A stretch of DNA of 64,000 bases from Argentina anserina (lineage: Eukaryota > Streptophyta > Magnoliopsida > Rosales > Rosaceae): NCBI RefSeq assembly GCF_933775445.1, contig NC_065874.1, positions 16,325,001 through 16,389,000 on the forward strand, read 5' to 3'. Below, one piece after another: positions 35,707 through 46,946 of this stretch (positions are counted from its first letter, which is position 1; the number at the start of each line of letters is the position of its first letter). A program made the translations under genes and the position numbers. The notes under the pieces are model-generated. The model was not told where the DNA came from. It saw only the letters and a list, made by a program, of their open reading frames with translations, and did no database searches.

Positions 35707-38700
35707 TCAAGAACCTGCATCTTGTGGGGTAAGACTAACTTGATCGATCACTGACAGTGGTTGATCTGAATCAACTTTATCGTCTGCTACTGGAGCAGAA
35801 TTTTCTCCATTTAATGCAACCTCGGATGAGTCCACTGTGTCAGTTGAAGCATGAACAGACGTCAATTGATGTGTTACCATAGGATCCAAGTTCATTTGGT
35901 TAGTCACCTCAGTCACCACAGGGGAAGAGTCCATCAGTTCAGCTGCTGGTGCGTTTTCTGTTGGTGAACTGTGAGATTTTTTCTCTATATTTGTTTCAGC
36001 ACCTCCATATTCGGAAATGAGATCCATGTACTCATTAAGCAATCGCTGTACTTTCCTATTTGAAGCCATTGCTGGAAGAATGTCTTCTCGTAAGAGTTTG
36101 TGTTTCCTCATTCCCTGCACAAGAAGACACAAATGCCAAGTATAAGTTACACATAAAATACATTCTCAGCTAAACATGACATAAAATCACTGTTTTGCAT
36201 AACACAATTTTGAAGGAAAAAATTGATAACAAGTTCGAAACACCAATAGTATACTATACCCCAACGGCCCAACCAAACCGTCATTAACATCATGTTATTT
36301 GCTATGAAGCATGGATACGGGAAAGATTGGGTATGTCCATATCGTACCCGTGTCGGATACGGGTACGGTTTGGATACGCCATATACACGTATCCATGGAT
36401 GAAAAAACGTGTCCTAACTATGTAGTGCAAAGTCAACCCATCAGATATGGTCCGGATACGATTTAGATACGTTTTTGAATGGCAGAAAAAGGAAAAATTC
36501 AAATTAATTTCTGATTTGCAAAATCGAATGGAGAATTGAATTGGGTATTTGGATAAGCAATAAACCTACCCAAGGAACAATAGAGAAGCTCGCCGAAGTT
36601 CAAATCCATGGTCGGATTCCATGGAAGCTCTGGGTTGCCGACTCTTTCAATGAACTACAAATTGGGTTACTATGATAATCGATGTGTATGGTCTTGAAGA
36701 GAAATACAAGAGGATCAAGCTTGTGTTGTTGCATGGTGTTGCTTTGCCGGAGTGGTGGCGCTGAGAGGTGAAGGAGTGGTCTCGGTGGTTCGGTTGAGAA
36801 TCGAGAAAAAGAATTGTGTCGATATGTAGAAGAAGAGAGATGAGGTGGAAGAGATTAAGGAGAAAATAATTGGACCCGGGTTTGGGTTTTAAAGTGGGTA
36901 AAAGACTTTTCTCAAATAGTGGCCCATATTAGTGGACTATATTTGGAAAAAATAAAAATAAAGACTCGATGTTGTTAGTTTAACGACCAAGTTAAGTTGC
37001 GTAAAACATTTTAAAATTGATGAAATTTAGGTGTTTTTAATTTCTAAATGCTTGTTTCCAATCAAATTCTAGAATTTTATTATATATATATATATTAAAT
37101 ATAATTTTACAAAACGTATCCAAAACACTACATACTAGAAAAAAACGTATCCACGTATCATGCCGTACCCGTATCCGTGTCCCATACCCGTACTGGTGCA
37201 TCATAGGTTATTTGAATAAACACATTAAAGACACATACTGCTTGACAATTGCCAAGCCTTCCAAGAACCAGTCGAAACAGTTTCTTGGAAAACCATATCT
37301 AAATTAATTGAAAAGGTTTAATGCTCAAATCCACAAGCATCTGTAAAACTTACTAGCACACAAGGATCCCAAGCCAAGTTCTGTGAATGTGATGTTGTAT
37401 TTTCCATCATTCCAGTCGGAGGTCCAAGAAAATTCTCACAGATTTCTCGTAAACGGGACTCATCTGCTTCTCTGAAAACAATTAACCATAGAGTTACTAT
37501 GCATACTAGAAGTTGAACAAGTACATAAGGCAGAGAGAACACCACGTGTCTGTATCTAAATCTTGCATAACCCCTTTGTGATGAAGATGCATACATGTCA
37601 ATTATACTGAACAAAACACTTTTAAAGTCAACATAGAGTTTCTATCAATATACGAAAAGTTAAACCTGTAGAGAATGCAGAAAACCAATCTATAGCAAAC
37701 TAGCATTGTTAGAGATAAGAGTATACCAGATGTGTGTATAGAGATACTAGAAAACACATCTTAATCATGATAATGTAAACATGCCATACTTACAAGACAA
37801 AGCGCTATAGAAGTAAACAACAACTAGTAGGTCATACAAGTCTGTATCAATTCTTCTAACTCTTAATGAAACGCTTCAGATCGATGTCCAAATCCTACAT
37901 TTCAACAAGTAGGCAAAGATATAAGATGGGAGGGAAGGGAATTAAAAGAAATTCTTGGATGTCTTTGACATAATTTTATACTTGTCAAGTTTCAAATATG
38001 TAAAACTAAAGCACATAATGTTTTCTTCAGTTAAAGATAATGTGACACATGAAGGGTAAAAGTCAATGTCACCAGAAGAAATGCAGCAGACCATGCCAGA
38101 GAAGTTGAAGAGAATCACCAAAAACATGTATCCAACCAATAAATAATTATACAGTACATCAAGGTCTAACAAATGGTCCTACATGCGCTAATAGTCAGTA
38201 GAATACTACAGGTCTTGCTAAAGGGAGGAATATAAATACCTTGCAAGGAAACGTATGTATGATAGAAGACATTGCCGATACTCAGTAGGGGACTTCAAAG
38301 CTAATGATGAAGCCAACTGAGCTTCCAAATGAGCACGCGTCTGTACCCCATCATCAGTCACTCTACAATTTAACTTGACCTGATAAGTTTCTAGAGCAAT
38401 AGACTACACCACATTATAGAGGGCCAACCGTCTATAAGATAATAAAATTAAAGTAACAAACCTGCTCCAAACTGGCTTCCTGGCCAAATACTTCCTAACA
38501 TCAACCTGCAATGCTGCCAGCTCACCGCTCTGAGTAGAAGCTAAATTCCAGGAGCTTGCAAAATTTGACCCTGGAAAGCAGTCATCTGCAACCCTAAGCC
38601 AACACTTCAGGCCCATGTCGAAGAGGAATGCATGGCGAGTGGCAAGAACAACAATAGGTGATCCAGATCTTGATAGTTTGGCTGATATAACTTTGATTGT

Positions 38701-41700
38701 GCCTGGAAATCAAGGTGAGGAGATATAAATAAAACTATAAAAGCAACCAGTGTTCAGGAATGTTCAGGACGTAAACAATATCCAAGACTGATGCTGAAAA
38801 GAAATGGCTATGAGCCTGGTAAACAAAACATATCTCCATGTATTTTAAAACCAGTACCTGCATCTTTGGCAGATGTGTTCGGGTTTGAAGTAACTAGAGA
38901 TGCCAATGACTCGTTAAGGAGACAAGTCCGTGTGAACAGATCCCAGAGATACAAGGATCCTTTCCTTGTAACCAAAAATAGCTTCCAGCACTCGTCACAG
39001 TCTATAAATATTGCAGCAGATCCTACCATCATAGATGGCATAGCACGTCTCCCACACTTTGTGTAAACCTTTTCAAGGGAGGCAGAAAATTTGATATGTC
39101 AGATATATCCCACACCTAGTGCAACCTTATAGGTTCTGTGCTTCTGTCTGCCATTGCAGCAGAATTATATCGCAGTCTATTTCTATGTCGCAGCTGTAAC
39201 ATGTTTTGAATACACCTTACATTCAATTATCAGCCTAGAAAACACCTATCGAAAAGAATTTAATGCATGTTAAGAAATTTCTGACCAATTGCTTGTACCA
39301 AAAGCCTACTTACAGGTGTAAACAATGAACATGCAAAGAGCAATTCGAAAAAAATAAAATAACAATAATTAAAAAAAGCTAAGCTCTGAACCAACTAGCT
39401 GTATGAGAATCCTCTGCAGATATTATCTGTAAAAACAATGATTGTAACAGCATAATGCTATAGGATTCGAGGACGCTTTGATGTAGCCTGAATCCACAGA
39501 ATTGAGACACCTGTATAAATCCTAGTGCTTTTTGTGTGGTTGAGATTATATGGTTTTATTTCCAAAAATTCAAATTAAAAAGGTGGCATCAACAACATTA
39601 TGATGTAGGACAACTTAGGGTTACCTACAAAAATTAGGGGGTGAAGCTAAGAGAATAATCAGTGGAGTAAGGGGTATTGGGGTAAAAAGATTTGGGAAAG
39701 TAAGAAAAGAAGAGAATAAAGAGAATCTGGAAACACACCAAGAATACTCACAATTTAAGTCCAGAGGAACTGTTTGAAAAAAAAAAAAGTATGTGTGTGT
39801 GTGGGTCACATAAACAATTTCATCCACTAATTTTCTGGTCTAAGGGGATCTTCTTATACAGAGCTACAGAATATATTAGAAACAGGCCAACATCAAAGGA
39901 CTCCTAGTAATGACTGTATAAAATATTAATCGCTGCCAAAAAAAGGCTTTGGGGAAACTGAAATAAGATCCAATTCAAAGAACTGTGTCTAATGAAACAT
40001 CTAGAAGACACATGAAAACACTAGAAAACTCCAGAAATCTAAATATGACTAAAGCTTTGTAATAACAAGTTTACCAAAAAAAACAATCAGGCTTCAATTT
40101 ATATGGGACTTGTCGGATGCAACTCTGAATTAAACGAATACGAAATGTAAAATGCAACCACTAAGAGCAGAACTTGAAATGCACACAAAATTTCGTCCTT
40201 ATATGAAAATAAGTGAATGGCTGGTTATCATAATAAAATGACAAAATTATAACAATAATAAATAAATAAATAAGAAATAATAAAATTTGTTGATGCCTAT
40301 AAGGAGATTATAAAGTTACCTGTATGCATCCATCTTCACAACCAGCAGCCCAAAAGTTTGCATTTCCAGCTAACACAGTGACTTTCCCAGATATCCTGTC
40401 AGACCAAAGAGTTTGCAACCCCCTAGTGCAAGTAATTTCTGTTTCTTTCGTGATAAAAGTGTTTCCCATGTCAAACACATCATTTGCAGCTTGTTCCCAA
40501 GGTCGAGCTTCCAAACAAATTGGCACAGTATCTTCCCATTCGTTCTTATCGAACACTCGGATTGAAAGAATAGAACCAGTCGAGCCTAGTGAGCTACAAG
40601 CCTTCACATTTCCCGTTTGTTCCACGTTTATGCTTTCATCTCTGCTTGTAGAAGCAGGAACCTTCTCAATAACCAGACTTTCGGTAATCATAGTTCTGGC
40701 AGTGGGCCCATATCTCTCCTTTGTATCAGTGTTTCGGCCAAGTGTTCCTCTGAAAGAACTGTCTCTAATGCCACTATCAGCAACAACCAAACGATTATCA
40801 TCCTTCCTTTGATCAGAAGACATAGGAGGAAATTCATGTGCTTGGGACTGAAGCCCACCAGAAATATTTTCCTGCTGGGTAGGCACCCCAACTGCTTCAG
40901 GAGTAATCCTTTTTCTGCCATCAGGGCGTCTATATTCTCTTTGCTTCACAGGACCTGACATTCGGGTAGCCATTGAAATTTTATTTAAACTATCAGCAGC
41001 AGGACCTCCACTCTTCTTCATATCATCAACCTGGCTCTCTGAAGCTTTTGTTGCAACCCCCACATTAGTAGAAGGTTTTTCAAGTGTGTGATTTTGTTGA
41101 ACATCCATACAGACCTTCTTGCTTGCTGCTTGCTTAGCAGAAGCTGCTTCAAGCAATAACTGTGCAGGGCTTTCAGCTAAGTTTGCTTGCCGCCCTCTAA
41201 CATCACCATAACGATTTCTCTTCAACTCATCTAATTCCCCATCGCTTAACCGCTGACCAAGTTCCTTAATCTCAAAATGGAAAGTAGCCACCGAACCATC
41301 CAAGGAACATGCAAAGAGCGAATAACCATCAGGGCTCCTGTTTTCGAAAAGGAAAGGAAATTATTAAAACAAAAAACAAATGTTCGATTAAATTGTTTCT
41401 TGAAATGACGACCATACCAGGACAAATCTACAACACTTTGTGTAAAGAAATGCTTTGCTACAAATAGAGGACGTGGGCTTGCAGTCGTCCATACAGTTAT
41501 TGTACGGTCCTGACTCCCGATTGCAATAACATTATAAGGTTGTGGTTCTTTCCCCCCAGTCTTGGAAGCCCCATTAGTCCACCCCACAGCAGTTTTCCCT
41601 TCCTGAGCATTGGTAAATTTCCTCATAAACATTGAATGGTTAAACTTCACGACGATTATAGGAGCATTATGTCCTAGGAAGTCAAATGTGGCAGACCATT

Positions 41701-43838
41701 CGCCTCTCTCTAGAACAGGGGCTGAATGCCTTGGTTTCTGGAATCCATGAGTAGTAGTAATGAAATGTCCACAAGGCGACCATCCCAGACGCCGGAAAAA
41801 GGTAGATCCAAGCTGAAATGACAAAAAGTAGTCAGAAGTTGGTTTTAGCAATTGTTGTGAAATATATACTCTGCTATCACAAATGACATACTGATTTTGC
41901 CCAGTGACCGTCAGTCCTGTGAGCAAGACTCCAGTCGCTTGTCTTCCAAATTATTACAGTCTTATCATCAGATTGACTTGCTATAAAGGAGCCAATGGGA
42001 TCCCAAGTAACTCCCTTAACCAGGCTAGAGTGGCCTCTAAGAACAGCAGTGCAAATACCACTGCTCATATTCCAGATATGTATGGTATTATCTAAGCTTC
42101 CACTGGCCAACATCGAGTCATCAGGAGACCAATTAAGATCCACCTACTTTTTAGGCAAGGAAACGGAACAATTCAGTTAGGCAAACCGATAGGGACTCTA
42201 CAGATTCATAACATTGACTTACGGAATTAAACAAAACACATTTAATCATAAATTCATAGCTTTCCGAAGAGGCAGTTTTAGAAAAGAATTATAATAGGAA
42301 ACAGGTCAATCCCATTGTAAGATTAACTGCACCTAGAAATTAGTACCAAAAGCAAGACGAGATGATTTTCAGAATAAAAAGTAGATCGTATCATAAAACA
42401 TAACATGCACTATCCGCAATATTAATCAAACAATGCAAGCAATGACATTACCACATCTGCAGTATGCCCTCTCAAAGTCATTATAACTTTCCAATTCTCA
42501 ACATCAGGGGGCTCTCCACTGCCAAACTCAGTGGTTCCAGAACCAGGCTTCCTCTCATGAATTAGAATCACTTGGTCATCAGATCCTGTTGCAAGATAAC
42601 GACTGTGCTTAGCCCACCTAACACAGTTAACAGAACCAAAGTGATCACGGAGGGTTGCTAGTAGCCTCTGAGTGGAATCATCATTATCCATATCTCTGCC
42701 TAGAGATTTCATGTTCCATATTCGCACCTGCAATTGGAAAAGAAATAGAAGAAACAACTTTCACACATTAGCGTGGTAGACACCATAAAGGTGATTATAA
42801 TCCGCGTGTCTAATGCAAGATACTCCCACGTCAACAACATTGTGTGTCTATTCAAACACCAAATCTAATCATGAATCTTCAAGCCTAGTCTAAATGGAAA
42901 ATACTAGACGATGCAGAATCCCATATGGACCGAGCATGAAAGTGATGGAATCACTGAATCACAGTAAAGTGTTTACAACAATTTATTTATTCCTTTTATA
43001 TATAAAAAATAGAAATAATATTTATGATTTAAAAGTTGCAATGTGGATGGGACAGAGAGGACATCCAGTGTCTCCAATTTGCTAAAAAACGACTATCTCA
43101 TCTTGATAGGGTCTAAAAAGAGCTGTTCTGGGACTTATTGAATCTATTAGAACTTTATAATACGGTTTCAGGTCTGGCAGCAATACAAACTAAAGTGTTT
43201 TTCTGGTGGACATTAACTAAGGAAAGCTACAACTGTTTTAGTTTGGCAGAGTTATGGGATCGTGAGGGTGGACATATTTGTATCTAACTGAACTCAAGAT
43301 GTCCATCATTAACATCATGTCATCCTCAGCTCATGCCCAAATTAGGCTGCATTCTAACTAATTGCATGTCATCGATTTATATTGGAGTCCATCGTTTACA
43401 CTGCTTCATTACAATGCTAACTACCATGAATCAAGTGGTTTTGTACATCATATTACAGCAAAACTCACTGAAGTTAAAAAGAAAATAATTTTTTCTCTGA
43501 GTATTCAAATCCACTCGGTCATCCAATTCAACTCAAATTCGGATTTCGGTTCATGTCAGTAATTCTCTTTGTCTAATCACACAAGTTCTAACGCAAATCG
43601 ATCCCCATACTCCTCAACCAAAACCACAACACAACACAAAACTCTAAACCTAATTTGACGTCAAAATTTCTCCAGCACCAAGTCAAACACATAATTCATA
43701 ATTCAAACCACTAAATCGCTCATAACAGAACTAAATGTTCGGCTTCGTTTCGCACATTCCATATATTCAAAGCAAAAACAGAAAAACCTGAATTGAATTC
43801 ATGTTCCTACATTTCGATAAACAAATACAAAACAGAGA

Positions 43839-43869
<31 letters not shown>

Positions 43870-43985
43870 GCAGGGACCTTGTGATCGCCGCCACCAGTGG
43901 CGAGCCTGAGGCCACCGGGCTGAACATCAATGGAGAATATCTGCAGTCCTTCGTGCTTAATCCAGCTGGGCTTCTCCGCAATCAT
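35707..43985 (-). CDS. HIRA: HIRA histone chaperone (WD40 protein)
   Basis: Ten coding exons on the minus strand: 43878-43985, 42452-42727, 41892-42143, 41418-41812, 40320-41337, 38858-39068, 38462-38702, 38240-38362, 37354-37471 and 35707-36114. All introns are GT-AG. Lengths sum to 3,150 nt, giving 1,049 aa plus stop, close to the about 1,020 aa of Arabidopsis HIRA. The start [13 protein letters not shown] is the conserved plant N-terminus. WD40 repeats ([27 protein letters not shown]) fill about residues 1-390. [15 protein letters not shown] near residue 480 matches the B-domain that binds ASF1. The C-terminal Hira domain lies at about 750-930 (around [12 protein letters not shown]). In the family, HIRA works with UBN and CABIN proteins in replication-independent H3.3 deposition in the nucleus. 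Intron 9 carries a 905-bp hAT insertion. CT-rich DNA lies upstream of the start. The exon model is hand-built but frame-consistent throughout. Confidence 0.95.
36302..37206. mobile_element. Non-autonomous hAT in HIRA intron 9 (905 bp)
   Basis: The 8-bp duplication GTTATTTG flanks it exactly (36294-36301 and 37207-37214). The ends are CTATGAAGCA and, inverted, CTATGATGCA, with subterminal CGGGTACGG and GGATACG motifs on both sides. The termini match those of the hAT at 3299-7638 (TATGATGCAC and CTATGAAGCA, plus a GATACGTGGA motif), so both belong to one family. No transposase is present. The insertion makes up most of the 1,239-bp intron and leaves both splice sites intact. Confidence 0.92.
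43843..43869 (+). repeat. (GA)n microsatellite in HIRA intron 1
   Basis: About 13 GA repeats lie immediately downstream of the exon 1 donor (CT repeats on the coding strand). Confidence 0.95.
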
Positions 43986-44120
43986 CTCCGCTACTCAATT
44001 CCAAAAACCCTAAACCGGAAGCAAGCAAAAACCCTAGCGAGGGAGGAACGACTTTCTTAACGGTCGAATCGAATCGGGTAGGAGATTGGCTATGGTGGGG
44101 GAGGGATTGATTGCGAGAGC

Positions 44121-44123
<3 letters not shown>

Positions 44124-44173
<50 letters not shown>
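44124..44173 (+). repeat. (GA)n microsatellite upstream of HIRA
   Basis: About 25 GA repeats lie about 140 bp upstream of the start codon, i.e. a CT tract on the coding strand. CT-rich tracts are common in plant 5' UTRs and core promoters; a role here is inference. Confidence 0.93.
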
Positions 44174-44177
<4 letters not shown>

Positions 44178-44230
44178 AAGATTGGAGAAGAGGGAGAAGA
44201 TTAAATAGAAGAGAGGGACTGAGAGAGAGA

Positions 44231-46272
44231 CGGAGAAGGAGCGCCGGACTGTAAGAAAGTGTGAGGAATTACAAGAGATTTTGAAAATAACAACACCGAA
44301 TAAGGAAAAGTTCGGGTTCGGATTTATTCTACCACGGTAGACCTATACCTAAAATGGACGTGGCGATATCTGATTGGATGACCACTGTTAAGAAAGACGG
44401 GAGTATTTTGGCCGTAATTTTTGTTGTAAATACAAATGGGTGAAAATATAGAGGGTAATTTGGTGGGTTAAATTCGTATATTGGGTTTCAATTTGTTTCA
44501 CCAACACAACAGAGTCGAAGATGGATGAATAGCAAGCTGATGATGGAAACGGCTTCTCCTTTCTCGTGTCGAAAGTTGCGGATCCCGATGGCGTTGCTGG
44601 AGTTGGGGATCGAAAAGTGAGTATAGACGAATCCATCTGGTGACGCCGGTGATGGGTTGTCGACATGGCTGAACCAGGCATCGATCTTCAGCTTATTTCA
44701 TTCATCGTCGTATTCTTCCCCATGGCAGTGGCGGTGAAGAGATAATCTAAGGCCAGAAGCTCTGATTGGGCTTCTCCTGCTTGCCCTGGTTTCTCTGCTT
44801 GTGTTTGTAGCTGAGTTACAAGGAGGGTGGGCTAAACAAGGCTACGGGGTTCGACACAATAGCTGATTTCAAGGCTGTAAACAAGAGTTATCACCCTGTG
44901 GAGTTGATCAGAAAGCTTCCAGTTTAATGGGAAGGTAATTTAAGGTTTTGTTGATATTTGTGAATTGGTGTGCTTACTGTGAAATCAACTTGTTCATGTT
45001 TGAGTAGAATTGAAGGTGAACTCTATGATCATGTCAATTTGGATAAATTATTACCTTGGAATATAATTGTAGTTTGGTTTCATTGTAATGCCTCTTGTGG
45101 TTTAATGTTGGAGTTATATTCTGTATACGATTACCTAAAAAAACAAGTTATATGAGTTAAGAATCTGTTCATGGAGCTAGTGTGTATCAAATTCTAAAAT
45201 CTCTATAATATTCAGTTCCTCTTGTTATGGTTATGAGGTAGGCTATGTACTATGTAGGTATAATGCATAATACGTTCACTAAATCATCCTTTAGCTCAAG
45301 AAGTCTACTTATCCTATATGTCCACCGTAGCCGATTGTAGCCCTTTTTTCCCCTCTTATTGATGGCATCTATTTCTATGATTCTATCAATTTCCTGTGAT
45401 AATTTCGAATCCAACCTATATTTTCATTTAGTTGATTGAAAAAAATAATGCTACCTTAGCCTGTGATCTTGACCAACTCATGAGGGTTGCTTGGTATTCG
45501 ATTTGAGATGTTGATGTGTGTGACCAACAAGGAAAATCATAATCAGTAGATTTTAATTGAATTTAGCAGACTGCATGCTTACTTGCCTCATCACAGTGTC
45601 ATTACTCAGAGCGAACTTTATCTAGAGATACAGGCCTCCACGCCTTCTATCTTACTTAACCTCATATCGATCTGAACACATATAGCAAAAAAAGAGAATG
45701 TGTGAATATGAGGCATGAAGCTCATATTATCTCTAGCATATCACTAGAAATTTATTTACCAACTTCACATATTACCTCCTCTTGCTTGGATGCATTGCTT
45801 AATATGCTACTGATTTGGGGTTTCCAGGGAAGAGTTGATATTTATGTCGATCGCCTAGACAATATTTGTCTTACACTGACACCACATTGCTCTTGCTATC
45901 TGATCTTTGGTGTATTTCAAGAATATTGAATCTGACTTTTGATATACTTGACGGGGAAGAACTCAGTTAGCTATTCTCTTATTCTAGACATGGTAATCCG
46001 TTTGTCAGCTTCGGCACAATGTTTAAGAGCTTATAATTTCTACCAGTTGAGTCCTTTTATCACACAAGGGGTGTTTTTCTGTTTTGATCTTGATTCTTGA
46101 CTAGTGTTGTTATCTTGTTTAAGTAGTGCTGTTTCTGCAAGAAAGATAAAGCACAGAACGCAAACAAGTTTAAAACACAATGAGTTTCCCATGTAGTGTA
46201 ATTATTGAGCATTTTGATGCAATTTAGACATTACAGAATTTACAATTGTATGTTGGATTGGCTTTTCAACAG
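44231..46272. other. Unassigned region between HIRA and the GH1 remnant
   Basis: No complete gene. A short plus-strand frame at about 44,819-44,928 (…GFDTIADFKAVNKSYHPVEL…) looks protein-like but ends in a stop, and I do not recognise the family. The rest is AT-rich. Other beta-glucosidase exons were looked for and not found. Confidence 0.35.
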
Positions 46273-46333
46273 GTTCATTCATCCATTGTATACAGGGAGT
46301 ATCCGAAAACAATCCAAAATATTGTGGGCATAG

Positions 46334-46901
46334 TGTCACATCCCGCCAAACTTAAGCAAAATTTTACCTTGAGCATTCTAGGCGGGTCCGGAATATGGTG
46401 GAACCCTTTGGAAGAACCTAGAAGATGTTAGAAGTCTCAAGAAGCCTTGGGACATTTCCGGAAATCTCTAGAACCTTGGAGAGGCTAGTGGAACTAGACT
46501 ATTCAAGAATCCTCTAGAACACTCAAGGATAATCTCAAAGTCTTATAGATTTGGATAGACTTAAGGAGAGTTATCTAGAACTCTCTAGCCTTGTAGATTT
46601 GGATAGACTCAAGGAGAGTTATCTAGAATATACATAGTCCTAGAAGTATCTAGAACTTGTAAAGTAGGATGAGGAGGCCTATAAATAGCAAGGCACCCCT
46701 CTCATTTACACCATCAAGTAATCAAGCAAGCTATCAAGCATACTTGTAAGTTCTCTCTTGTTCAATATAAGTTCTCTTTCGAGATATTCTTCTTTGCCTT
46801 TCAATTGTTCTAGCAGGGCATTTGCGAGAGTAAGGCTGACTTAGCATAAGGGAGCTGCTAAGGCCGCACGAGTTGCATAGCAAAAGAGTAAGCTCGTGAC
46901 A
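46334..46901 (+). repeat. Chromovirus 5' LTR
   Basis: Begins TGTCACATCCCGCC and ends CTCGTGACA. It carries an internal direct duplication of 39 bp (46542-46580 and 46590-46628; core GATTTGGATAGACT) spaced 48 bp apart, upstream of the TATA box, a possible enhancer-like arrangement. Confidence 0.97.
46680..46687 (+). promoter_or_regulatory. LTR TATA box
   Basis: TATAAATA within CCTATAAATAGC, 346 bp into the LTR, is the likely core promoter. The same site is at 51968-51975 in the 3' LTR. Confidence 0.75.
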
Positions 46902-46903
46902 GT

Positions 46904-46916
46904 TGGTATCAGAGCC
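46904..46916 (+). other. Chromovirus primer-binding site
   Basis: TGGTATCAGAGCC starts two bases after the 5' LTR and is complementary to the 3' end of initiator tRNA-Met, the usual primer for this group. Confidence 0.92.
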
Positions 46917-46946
46917 GAAGTTCGATCAAGAGGCTAGCTCGACACA

